This document shows positions 26,375 to 34,643 of a DNA stretch of 64,000 bases, piece after piece. This stretch comes from DASVRA01 sp036388855 (GTDB taxonomy: Bacteria > Pseudomonadota > Alphaproteobacteria > Caulobacterales > Caulobacteraceae). The first letter of the stretch is position 1. Each line of letters starts with the position of its first letter. The stretch lies in NCBI GenBank assembly GCA_036388855.1, contig DASVRA010000030.1:1-64000 (forward strand). Direction: 5' to 3'. The notes beneath the pieces are model-generated. The model saw nothing but the letters and a program-made list of their open reading frames with translations, did no database searches and was not told the origin of the DNA. Made by a program: the position numbers and the translations under genes.

Positions 26375-26773
26375 ATGCCCGAGAACCAGACCCAGCCGAA
26401 CGCCGCCAGCTACGCCAACCCCTCCGGCGAGCCGCGCATCCGCGAGGAGGACCCCGCCGCCAGCGGCGAGGACCGCAGCTTCGCCGACCGTCCGAGCGAC
26501 ACCGAAGCCGCCCATGCCCCGAACGAAGGGACCAGCGTGCGCTCGGCCTCCGACGGTCCCGTCGGCGGCGACATGGGCCGCGACGCCGCCAAGGGGCCGG
26601 GGCAAGGCGGCGAGCCCGAAGGGACAGGCGGCGAGGGCGGCGACGGCGGCTACACCTTCGATCCCTCGATGCCCGAGGCCAACCGCATCCGCATGCAGGG
26701 CGGCGGGGTCGGCCAGAAGGAGATGGATCTTCAGCGCGACCCCAACCGGCTCAACGATTCGGAAAAGTACTGA
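26375..26773 (+). CDS. Acidic, glycine-rich disordered hypothetical protein
   Basis: 132 residues from an ATG preceded by GAGGAG. Rich in Gly, Asp, Glu and Pro with no hydrophobic core, signal peptide or helix pattern. It starts MPENQTQPNAASYANPSGEP and ends RDPNRLNDSEKY. The short motif FDPSMPEANRIRMQGGG suggests a conserved tail. It is divergent from purL and convergent with the VOC gene. No function can be assigned; stress-related hydrophilic proteins have similar composition. Confidence 0.7.
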   Translation: MPENQTQPNAASYANPSGEPRIREEDPAASGEDRSFADRPSDTEAAHAPNEGTSVRSASDGPVGGDMGRDAAKGPGQGGEPEGTGGEGGDGGYTFDPSMPEANRIRMQGGGVGQKEMDLQRDPNRLNDSEKY

Positions 26774-26779
26774 CGCGAG

Positions 26780-27220
26780 TCAGGCCGCGGCGGAGGCCTC
26801 TTCCGCCGCGCCGCCGCCGGCCCCGCTCATCGCGGCGGCGTCCATCCACATCACCTCCCACACGTGGCCGTCCGGATCCTGAAAGCTGGCGCCGAACATG
26901 GCGCCGTAATCCATGTCCGGCTTCCACGGCTGGGCCCCCGCCGCCAGCGCCTTGTCCTTCAGCTCGCTCACCGCCTCCCTGCTGTCCGCCGACAGGCAGT
27001 AGAGCGCGCCGGTGGCGGCACGGGCGTCGGCGATCTCGCCGGTGACGAAGTCGCGGAACCGCGCCTGCGTCAGCAGCATCACGTGGATGGTCTCCGACAC
27101 CACCACCATGGCCGCGGTGGCGTCAGTGAACTGCGGATTGATGGAAAAGCCGAGCGCCTCATAGAACCGCTTGGCACGGTCCAGGTCGGTGACCGGCAGG
27201 TTGACGAAGATCATCCGCAT
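26780..27220 (-). CDS. VOC-family (glyoxalase-like) protein
   Basis: 146 residues from the ATG at 27220 with AAAGGAG upstream. It is a single vicinal-oxygen-chelate module pair: MIFVNLPVTDLDRAKRFYEA, FTDATAAMVVVSETIHVMLL, and the closing SFQDPDGHVWEVMWMD with the metal-ligand Glu. The pattern resembles the extradiol dioxygenase/lactoylglutathione lyase-like proteins of unknown substrate. The C-terminal tail is Ala/Gly-rich. Confidence 0.87.
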   Translation of the reverse strand: MRMIFVNLPVTDLDRAKRFYEALGFSINPQFTDATAAMVVVSETIHVMLLTQARFRDFVTGEIADARAATGALYCLSADSREAVSELKDKALAAGAQPWKPDMDYGAMFGASFQDPDGHVWEVMWMDAAAMSGAGGGAAEEASAAA

Positions 27221-27386
27221 GGTTGGCTCCTTTGGGCGGCGGCGCAGGGAAGCGTTTAGCGCCCCTAGGACGAAGCGGCGACAGGGCCGCCGACAACCCG
27301 CGGCACATTTTGGATCGGCTGTGCGCAAGGCGCTTGATCGCCGCCGCGGAATGGCGTGAAAGGCCCCGTCCGCTGGGGAGCTGAAC

Positions 27387-28832
27387 TTGAGCCAGAGACC
27401 CTTGATTTCACTGGCCGCGCTGGCGTGCGCCGCGCTGGCCGCCGGGTGCGCCACCACCTCCGACGGCAAGGCCGCCGCCTCATCCGACAAGTCGCCGCCC
27501 AAGCCCCTGCCCCAGGGGCTCTCGCCGGCGGTGGACCCCTTCCCCTCCACCTACCAACGCTTGGGCTCGCGCCCCACCGCCATCGTCAACGCCAACATCC
27601 TCACCGCCACCGGCCAGGAGTTCCGCGGCGGCATGCTGACCATGGCCGAGGGCAAGATCGTCGCGGTGGGCCCGGCCGCCGCGCCCCCCGCCGGCTACGA
27701 CGTGGTCGACGCGCGCGGCAAGTGGGTGACGCCCGGCGTGATCGACGCCCACTCCCACGTCGGCTCCTCCGCCGCGCCCTCCGTGCCGGCGCTGGAGGAC
27801 ACCAACGAGGCGACCAGCCCCAACACCGCACAGGTCTGGGTCGAGCACTCGGTCTGGCCGCAGGACCCGCAGTTCAACACCGCCCGCGCCGGCGGGGTGA
27901 CCAGCATGATGATCCTGCCCGGTTCCGCCAACCTGTTCGGCGGCCGCTCGGTGACGGTGAAGAACATCCCCGCCCGCACCATGCAGGCGATGAAGTTCCC
28001 CGGCGCCCCCTACGGCCTCAAGATGGCCTGCGGCGAGAACCCCGCGCGCGTCTACGGCCGCAGGAACCAGTCGCCGGCCACCGGCATGGGCAACGTCGCC
28101 GGCTACCGCGCCGCCTGGATCTCGGCCGCCGACTACGCCCGCAAGTGGGACGACTACAACGACAAGGTGGCCAAGGGCGAAAAGGCCGAGGCCCCCAAGC
28201 GCGACCTGCAGCTGGAGACCCTGGCCGGCGTGCTGAAGGGCCAGATCCTGGTGCAGAACCACTGCTACCGCGCCGACGAGATGGCCGTGATGCTCGATAT
28301 CGCGCGGGAATTCGGCTACAAAATCCGCACCTTCCACCACGCCTCCGAGGCCTACAAGATCGCCGACGTGCTGGCCAAGGAGGACGTCTGCGTCGCCACC
28401 TGGGCCGGCTGGTGGGGCTTCAAGATGGAGGCTCTGGACGGCATCGAGGAGAACGCCGCCATGGTCGACGCGGCGGGCGGCTGCGCGGTGATCCACTCGG
28501 ACGACCCCGACCTGACCCAGCGGCTGAACCAGGAGGCGGCGGTGGCGCTGTCGGCCGGCCGCCGCGCGGGCCTGAACATCAGCGAGGCGCAGGCGGTGAA
28601 ATGGTTCACCGCCAACCCGGCCAAGGCCATCGGCGTGCTGAACCAGACCGGCACGCTGGAGCCCGGCAAGATGGCCGACGTGGTGATCTGGAGCGCCGAC
28701 CCGTTCAGCATCTACGCCCGGGCCGACAAGGTCTTCATCGACGGGGCGCTGGTCTATGACCTGACCGACCCGCGCTTTCAGCCCAAGTCCGACTTCGAGC
28801 TAGGCCAGCCCGGCCAGAGGAGGCTGCCGTGA
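27387..28832 (+). CDS. Amidohydrolase lipoprotein (imidazolonepropionase-like), apparently active copy
   Basis: 481 residues from a TTG start with GGGGAG upstream. A lipoprotein signal ends AALAAGC (Cys21), so it is probably membrane-anchored on the periplasmic side. The amidohydrolase barrel keeps metal ligands: His122 and His124 in GVIDAHSHVG, His in LVQNHCY, His in TFHHASEAYK, and Asp in VIHSDDPD. C-terminal GTLEPGKMADVVIWSADPFS completes the composite fold. Its stop overlaps the start of the second amidohydrolase by four bases. The substrate (possibly cyclic amide or dipeptide) is unknown. Confidence 0.86.
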   Translation: MSQRPLISLAALACAALAAGCATTSDGKAAASSDKSPPKPLPQGLSPAVDPFPSTYQRLGSRPTAIVNANILTATGQEFRGGMLTMAEGKIVAVGPAAAPPAGYDVVDARGKWVTPGVIDAHSHVGSSAAPSVPALEDTNEATSPNTAQVWVEHSVWPQDPQFNTARAGGVTSMMILPGSANLFGGRSVTVKNIPARTMQAMKFPGAPYGLKMACGENPARVYGRRNQSPATGMGNVAGYRAAWISAADYARKWDDYNDKVAKGEKAEAPKRDLQLETLAGVLKGQILVQNHCYRADEMAVMLDIAREFGYKIRTFHHASEAYKIADVLAKEDVCVATWAGWWGFKMEALDGIEENAAMVDAAGGCAVIHSDDPDLTQRLNQEAAVALSAGRRAGLNISEAQAVKWFTANPAKAIGVLNQTGTLEPGKMADVVIWSADPFSIYARADKVFIDGALVYDLTDPRFQPKSDFELGQPGQRRLP

Positions 28833-30127
28833 TACGCGCATCCCTGTTCGCGGCGGCGGCCGCCCTGGCGCTGGCGCTGCCCGCCGCCGCCCAGACGGTG
28901 GCGATCACCAACGCCCGCATCCTGACCGCCGGTCCCCAGGGCGAGATCGCGCGGGGCACCGTGGTGATCTCCGGCGGCAAGATCGCTTCCGTCGGCTCCG
29001 GCGCCGCCCCTTCCGGCGCTGAGGTGATCGACGCGGGCGGCAAGCTGGTCACCCCCGGCCTCATCGCCTCGGACACCAACTTCGGCGGCGCCGAGGTGGA
29101 CGCGGTCGACGAGACCAACGACCTCGCCACCACCTCGGCCCAGCTCAGCGCCGCCTTCGACGTGCAGTATGGGCTCGATCCCAACACATTCGTTGCCCCG
29201 GTGGCGCGGCTCGGCGGCGTCACCAGCGCCGTGGTGACTCCGGGCTACGAAGGCGGCGGCGACAACAACAAGCGCGAGCTGCTGTTCGCCGGCCAGGCGG
29301 CGGTGGTCACGTTGGCCGACGGCACGGACATGGTGGTGCGCCCCCGCGTCGGCATGGTGCTCGACCTAGGCGAGGGCGGGGCGGAGCGCGCGGGCGGGGC
29401 GCGCGGCGCGGCGTTCGTGGCGCTGAAGGCGGCGCTCGACGACGTGCGCTTCTACATGCGCAACCGCACCGGCTTCGACCGGGGCGACTCCCGCCAGCTC
29501 GGCCTGTCGCGCGCTGACCTGGAGGCGCTGATCCCGGTGGTCGAGGGGCGGATGCCGCTGATCGTCACCGTCCACCGCGCCGCCGATATCCGTCAGGTGC
29601 TCCGTCTGGCGCGAGAGGAGAAGCTCAAGGTCATCCTCGACGGCGCCGAGGAGGGCTGGATGGTCGCCTCTGAGATCGCCGCCGCCGGCGTGCCGGTGAC
29701 GCTCAACCCGATCACCGACCGGCCGGAAACCTTCGAGACCCGCGCCGCCACCATGGAGAACGCAGCCCGGCTGAACGCGGCCGGCGTGGTCTTCGCCATC
29801 GAGGGCAACGGCGGCGGCCACCGCGCGCGGGAGACCCGCTACAACGCCGGCAACGCCGTGGCCCACGGCCTGCCGCAGGACGCGGCCCTGCGCGCGGTGA
29901 CCATCAACCCGGCGCGGATGTTCGGCGTGGGCGACCGCAAGGGCTCGCTGGAGCCCGGCAAGGACGCCGACCTGGTGATCTGGGACGGCGACCCCTTCGA
30001 GCCCCTGACCCAGCCGGTCGCGGTGTTCATCGAAGGCCGCCGCCAGCCGATGACCGCGCGGAACCTGCAACTGCGCGACCGCTACCGCACGCTGAACCAG
30101 CCGCTGCCGCCGGCCTACTCCAAGTAA
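28829..30127 (+). CDS. Amidohydrolase-fold secreted protein with lost metal-binding motif
   Basis: 432 residues from a GTG (GTGA overlap with the preceding gene). A Sec signal peptide ends LPAAAQ. The overall fold is that of its neighbour (VAITNARILTAGPQGE, VTPGLIA, GSLEPGKDADLVIWDGDPFE). But where the neighbour has DAHSH this protein has ASDTN, and the active-site Asp region is replaced by FAIEGNGGGHRARET. It therefore probably cannot hold the usual metal pair. A structural or regulatory partner of the first protein is plausible; this is inference. Confidence 0.82.
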   Translation: MIRASLFAAAAALALALPAAAQTVAITNARILTAGPQGEIARGTVVISGGKIASVGSGAAPSGAEVIDAGGKLVTPGLIASDTNFGGAEVDAVDETNDLATTSAQLSAAFDVQYGLDPNTFVAPVARLGGVTSAVVTPGYEGGGDNNKRELLFAGQAAVVTLADGTDMVVRPRVGMVLDLGEGGAERAGGARGAAFVALKAALDDVRFYMRNRTGFDRGDSRQLGLSRADLEALIPVVEGRMPLIVTVHRAADIRQVLRLAREEKLKVILDGAEEGWMVASEIAAAGVPVTLNPITDRPETFETRAATMENAARLNAAGVVFAIEGNGGGHRARETRYNAGNAVAHGLPQDAALRAVTINPARMFGVGDRKGSLEPGKDADLVIWDGDPFEPLTQPVAVFIEGRRQPMTARNLQLRDRYRTLNQPLPPAYSK

Positions 30128-30294
30128 CCTTCTCCCCTTGCGGGAGAAGGTGGCGGGCGCGAGCCCGCCGGAGGAGGGGTCGCGCCGGCCGATGGAGTTT
30201 AGCTTGCAGGCAGCGCCGCAACCTTGATCGTCTAGGCCGGCGCGACCCCTCATCCGGCCGCTTCGCGGCCACCTTCTCCCGCAAGGGGAGAAGG
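30128..30294. repeat. Large inverted repeat element (about 167 bases)
   Basis: The outer arms are 27 bases and perfectly complementary (30128-30154 and 30268-30294, each containing TTCTCCC...GGGAGAA as its own small palindrome). The inner arms are 17 bases and perfect (30174-30190 and 30235-30251). The whole intergenic region between the amidohydrolase and parE can fold into one long hairpin. Such sequences are dispersed intergenic repeats in related genomes, from general knowledge. It may act as a terminator or mRNA stabiliser. Confidence 0.85.
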
Positions 30295-30337
30295 ACACCC
30301 TCTGACCGTCTCTTCGAATCGCCGCATCCTGCCGCCA

Positions 30338-32398
30338 ATGGCCAAGGCCACAGCCCCTACCCTCCCCGACCTGTTCGACGACGCGCTCGCCCCGGTGCCG
30401 GCGCCGCCGATCTCCTCTCTCAAGGAAACCGCGCGAGCGAAGGCGGAGGCGCGCGCCCCCACCCCCCCCGGCTACTCCGCCAAAGACATCGAGGTGCTGG
30501 AGGGGCTGGAGCCCGTCCGCCGCCGCCCCGGCATGTATGTCGGCGGCACCGACGAGCGGGCGCTGCACCACCTGTTCGCCGAGGTGCTCGACAACGCCAT
30601 GGACGAGGCGGTGGCGGGCCACGCGCGCATCATCAAGGTGGAACTGGACGCGGACGGCTTCCTCACGGTCACCGACGACGGACGCGGCATCCCAGTCGAC
30701 CGGCACCCGAAGTTCACCGACAAGTCGGCGCTGGAGGTGATCCTCACCACCCTGCATTCGGGCGGCAAGTTCTCGGGCAAGAGCTACGAGACCTCCGGCG
30801 GCCTGCATGGCGTGGGCGTCAGCGTTGTCAACGCCTTGGCCGAATATCTTGAGGTGACGGTTTGGCGCGATGGCTTCGAGTGGCGCCAGAGCTACCGGAA
30901 GGGCGCGCCCGTCGGTCCGCTGCGACAGGGCGAGCCCTCCCGCAAGCTCGGCACGGCGATCCGATTCCTGCCGGACCCGGAGATCTTCGGCGAGGGCGCG
31001 GCGTTCAAGCCGGCGCGCCTCTACCGCATGGCCCGCTCCAAGGCCTACCTGTTCCGGGGCGTGGAAATCCGCTGGTCCTGTGACCGCAGCCGCATCCACG
31101 ACTCAACGCCCCAGAAAGCGACCTTCCACTTCCCCAACGGCCTGGCCGACTTCCTCGCCGAACGCATCGGCGAGGCCGAGACCCTGACCCCCGCCCCCTT
31201 CGCCGGCCGCATCGAGCGGCAGGGCGAGGCCGGCGCCGTCGAATGGGCGATCGCCTGGAGCCCCGCCGGTTTCGGCGAGCACGACGGCTTCATGCAGTCC
31301 TACTGCAACACCGTGCCCACCCCCGAAGGCGGCACCCACGAAGCCGGCCTGCGCGCCGCGCTCACCCGCGGCCTCAAGGCCTACGCCGAACTGACCAACG
31401 AGAGGCGCGCCGGCCTGATCACCGCCGAGGACGTGATCGCCAACGCCGGCGCCCTGATCTCGGTGTTCGTCCGCAACCCCGAGTTCCAGGGCCAGACCAA
31501 GGAGCGGCTGTCCTCCACCGACGCCCAGCGGCTGGTCGAGACCGCGCTGCGCGACCCCTTCGACCACTGGCTGACCGGCCAGCCCAAGGCGGCCAGCAGC
31601 TTGCTCCAGTTCGTCATCGAACGCGCCGAGGAGCGGCTGAAGCGGCGCAAGGACAAGGAGGTGGCGCGCCAGTCGGCTACCCGCCGCCTGCGCCTGCCTG
31701 GCAAGCTCGCCGACTGCGCCAACGCCTCGGCCGAGGGCGCCGAGCTGTTCATCGTCGAGGGCGACAGCGCCGGCGGCTCGGCCAAGCAGGCGCGCAACCG
31801 GAAAACCCAGGCGATCCTGCCGCTTAGGGGCAAGATCCTCAACGTCGCCTCGGCCGGCAAGGACAAGGCCGGCGCCAACCAGGAACTGGCCGACCTGATG
31901 CTGGCGCTGGGGGTGCAGGGCGGCTCGCGCTACCGCGAGGAAGAGTTGCGCTACGACCGCATCATCATCATGACCGACGCCGACGTGGACGGCGCCCACA
32001 TCGCCTCGCTGCTGATCACCTTCTTCTACCGGACCATGCCCGAGCTGGTCCGCGGCGGGAAACTCTACCTCGCCCTGCCCCCGCTCTACCGCCTCGGCCA
32101 CGGCAAGGAGGTGGCCTACGCCCGCGACGACGCCCACAAGGACGAGCTGATGGCGACGATGTTCAAGGGCAGGAAGCCCGAGATCGGCCGCTTCAAGGGC
32201 CTGGGCGAGATGATGCCGGCCCAGCTCAAGGAAACCACCATGGACCCGGCCACCCGCACGCTCGCCCGCGTCACCCTCCCCCGCGCCGAGGAGACGGTCG
32301 AGCATCTGGTCGAAACCCTGATGGGCCGCCGCCCCGAACTGCGCTTCCGCTACATCCAGGAGAACGCGGAGTTCGTGGCCGAGGAGCTGGACGTCTAG
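30338..32398 (+). CDS. parE: DNA topoisomerase IV subunit B
   Basis: 686-residue ATPase subunit of topoisomerase IV, which decatenates replicated chromosomes. The GHKL ATPase has EVLDNAMDEAVAGHA, VTDDGRGIPVDRHPK and GGLHGVGVSVVNALAE. The transducer and TOPRIM domains follow, with EGDSAGGSAKQARNRK and MTDADVDGAHIASLL. The short C-terminal end and single-block TOPRIM separate ParE from enterobacterial GyrB. An N-terminal extension of about 40 residues is low complexity. Confidence 0.92.
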   Translation: MAKATAPTLPDLFDDALAPVPAPPISSLKETARAKAEARAPTPPGYSAKDIEVLEGLEPVRRRPGMYVGGTDERALHHLFAEVLDNAMDEAVAGHARIIKVELDADGFLTVTDDGRGIPVDRHPKFTDKSALEVILTTLHSGGKFSGKSYETSGGLHGVGVSVVNALAEYLEVTVWRDGFEWRQSYRKGAPVGPLRQGEPSRKLGTAIRFLPDPEIFGEGAAFKPARLYRMARSKAYLFRGVEIRWSCDRSRIHDSTPQKATFHFPNGLADFLAERIGEAETLTPAPFAGRIERQGEAGAVEWAIAWSPAGFGEHDGFMQSYCNTVPTPEGGTHEAGLRAALTRGLKAYAELTNERRAGLITAEDVIANAGALISVFVRNPEFQGQTKERLSSTDAQRLVETALRDPFDHWLTGQPKAASSLLQFVIERAEERLKRRKDKEVARQSATRRLRLPGKLADCANASAEGAELFIVEGDSAGGSAKQARNRKTQAILPLRGKILNVASAGKDKAGANQELADLMLALGVQGGSRYREEELRYDRIIIMTDADVDGAHIASLLITFFYRTMPELVRGGKLYLALPPLYRLGHGKEVAYARDDAHKDELMATMFKGRKPEIGRFKGLGEMMPAQLKETTMDPATRTLARVTLPRAEETVEHLVETLMGRRPELRFRYIQENAEFVAEELDV

Positions 32399-32399
32399 C

Positions 32400-32777
32400 T
32401 CAGCGCCCCGCCTGCCCCGCCACCAGCACGTTGGTCACCGATTCGCCCCCGATGCTTTTGCCCGGCCAGCGGCTGCCGATCCCGCCCGCGATGCGCGCCT
32501 GGCAGTGCGAGATCGGCAGGGCGATGGGCTTGGTCTGCTTGAAACAGATCCGCTCCCCCTTCACGGTCCACCGGCCGTAGTGGCGCTTGCCGGTGCTGCG
32601 CAGCAGCTCGAACCCGCCGCTGCGGTCGATCCACAGCTTGGTCGACTTGCCGCTGGGATAGGTGGTCACCACCGTATTGCCGAACGCCGGCTCCATCCAC
32701 GCTGGGACCGCCGCGATGGCTGCCGAGGCGCAGAGCGCCAGGGCCGTCGCCCCCGTGATGATGCTACGCCCGATCAT
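32400..32777 (-). CDS. Small secreted hypothetical protein
   Basis: 125 residues from the ATG at 32777 with a signal peptide (MIGRSIITGATALALCASAA, then IAAVPAW). The mature part contains TYPSGKSTKLWIDRSGGFEL, RSTGKRHYGRWTVKGERICF and two cysteines in GERICFKQ and ISHCQAR that could form a disulfide. The WTVKGERICF pattern looks like small periplasmic beta proteins that report a value in a color- or wall-like assay family, but no family is recognised. Convergent with parE and divergent from the M20 peptidase. Confidence 0.75.
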   Translation of the reverse strand: MIGRSIITGATALALCASAAIAAVPAWMEPAFGNTVVTTYPSGKSTKLWIDRSGGFELLRSTGKRHYGRWTVKGERICFKQTKPIALPISHCQARIAGGIGSRWPGKSIGGESVTNVLVAGQAGR

Positions 32778-32909
32778 GATGCACTCCTGCTCCAGCCGAC
32801 GGCTGAGCCGTAAGGTAAAGCCGCAGGCCCTGCGCTGTTCCGCATGCGCATCGCTTTGCTGGCCAAGCCGCCGTTGGACGGGCATTAAGCCGCCCGAGAT
32901 GAAGCCCGC

Positions 32910-34439
32910 ATGAAGCGCCTGTTCGCCGCCCTCGCCGCCGCCCTCTGCGCCCTCGCCGCCTCCGGCGCAGTTCAGGCCGCCGACCTGCGGGCCGACGTCC
33001 GCGCCTGGCGCGCCGCGCATGAGAAACAGATCGTCGAAGAGTTCTCCCGCCTGCTCGCCCTGCCCAACGTCGCCACGCGCGTGCCCGACGTGGAGCGCAA
33101 CGCGGCCGCCATCTCGCAGGCTCTGGACCGGCGCGGGTTCGCCACCCGCCTGCTGACGGCGGGGCCCGGGACGCCGCCGGCGGTCTACGGCGAGCTCCGG
33201 TCGCCTGGCGCGCGGCGCACCGTGGTCTTCTACGCCCACTACGACGGCCAGCCGGTGGACCAGCCCGGCTGGCGCTCCCAGCCGTTCACACCGGTGATGC
33301 GCCAGGGCGCCCGCGCCGCCGACTCGCGCGACATCGACTGGCGCACCGCGCCCCGCCTTGACCCGGAGTGGCGGATCTACGGCCGCTCGAGCAGCGACGA
33401 CAAGGCGCCGATCCAGGCCATGCTCAGCGCGCTCGACGCCCTAAAGGCCGCCGGCAAGCGCCCGTCCGTCAACGTCAAGGTGTTCTACGAGGGGGAGGAG
33501 GAGCAGGGCTCCCCCCACCTCGCCGCCATCCTCCAAGCCAACAAGGCGCTGCTGGCCGGCGACCTGTTCGTGCTCAGCGACGGCCCGCGCCACCCGTCCG
33601 GGCGGATGCAGGCCTTCTTCGGCGCGCGGGGCACGTCTTCGGTCGAGCTCACCGTCTACGGTCCCTCGCGTCCCCTGCACGACGGCCACTACGGCAACTG
33701 GGCCCCCAACCCCGCCGCCATGCTGGCGCGCCTGCTGGCCTCGCTGCGCGACGACGAGGGCCGCATCCTGATCCCCGGCTTCGAAGCCGACGTGCGCCCG
33801 CTCTCCCCGGCCGAGCGCGCGGCGCTCGCCGCCCTCCCCGACGTCGAGACCGAGCTCCGCCGCGACCTGGCGCTGGGCCGCGTCGAAGGCGGCGGCCGCC
33901 TGGCCGAGGCCATCACCCGCCCGGCGCTCAACATCCGCGGCATCCGCGTCGGCGGGGTGGGCGAGTCCGCCGCCAACGTCATCTCCACCGAGGCCCGTGC
34001 CTCGATCGACTTCCGCCTGGTCCCCGACCAGACGCCGGAGCATGTGCGCGACCGCACCGAGGCCTTCCTGCGCCGGCAGGGCTGGTTCGTCACCGCCCAG
34101 GAGCCCGACGCCGCCGCCCGCGCCGCCCATCCCAAGGTGGTGCGCGCCGAGTGGAGCCTCGACTATCCGGCCTACCGCACCGCCATGGACGCCCCGGCGG
34201 CCCGCGCGGTGATCGCCTCGCTCGAGCGCGCCACCGGCGCCCCGGTTATCCGCCTGCCGATGCTGGGCGGCAGCGTGCCGATGGCGACCTTCGCCGAGGC
34301 GCTGGACATGCCGATCATCGGCGTCCCGCTGGCCAACGCCGACAACAACCAGCACGCCGCCAACGAGAACCTGCGCCTGGGCAACCTCTGGGACGGCATC
34401 GACATCTACGCGGCGTTGCTGACGGAGCTGGAGTGGTAG
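32910..34439 (+). CDS. Secreted M20/M28-clan metallopeptidase (dipeptidase-like)
   Basis: 509 residues with a signal peptide ending GAVQAAD. The metal-site series is complete: VVFYAHYDGQPVD, YGRSSSDDKAP, FYEGEEEQGSPH, LSDGPRHPSG and a late His in NADNNQHAANENL. The dimerisation domain around residues 225-390 supports an M20 dipeptidase or aminoacylase. Secretion implies peptide scavenging in the periplasm. Start ATG at 32910. Confidence 0.87.
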   Translation: MKRLFAALAAALCALAASGAVQAADLRADVRAWRAAHEKQIVEEFSRLLALPNVATRVPDVERNAAAISQALDRRGFATRLLTAGPGTPPAVYGELRSPGARRTVVFYAHYDGQPVDQPGWRSQPFTPVMRQGARAADSRDIDWRTAPRLDPEWRIYGRSSSDDKAPIQAMLSALDALKAAGKRPSVNVKVFYEGEEEQGSPHLAAILQANKALLAGDLFVLSDGPRHPSGRMQAFFGARGTSSVELTVYGPSRPLHDGHYGNWAPNPAAMLARLLASLRDDEGRILIPGFEADVRPLSPAERAALAALPDVETELRRDLALGRVEGGGRLAEAITRPALNIRGIRVGGVGESAANVISTEARASIDFRLVPDQTPEHVRDRTEAFLRRQGWFVTAQEPDAAARAAHPKVVRAEWSLDYPAYRTAMDAPAARAVIASLERATGAPVIRLPMLGGSVPMATFAEALDMPIIGVPLANADNNQHAANENLRLGNLWDGIDIYAALLTELEW

Positions 34440-34643
34440 GCGCGCACGAGAGACAGCCGGTTCTCGCCACCTCCGTCGGCCGCGCCTAAGCTAACGGCGG
34501 GCACCACTGACGTTCTCGACTACCTGCTGTTCCCGACGAGGGCGCCTTCCACCTCGATCCTCGCGCGATCGCCGTCCGATTACCCGCTGGACGGCAGCGG
34601 CGTTTCGTTGTTTAGTTAACGCCGTTCTGCGGAAGGACGAGCC
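34440..34643. other. Intergenic region, 204 bases
   Basis: No reading frame with a recognisable product. Near its end GGCGTT and AACGCC (about 34589-34613) could form a hairpin around the relatively AT-rich TCGTTGTTTAGTT, immediately ahead of the membrane protein gene. This is the likely promoter area. Confidence 0.4.

Noticed and set aside
26771..26784. CTGAC-GCGA-GTCAG hairpin as intrinsic terminator
   Set aside because: Only a 5-base stem with no following T-run on either strand; too weak to call.
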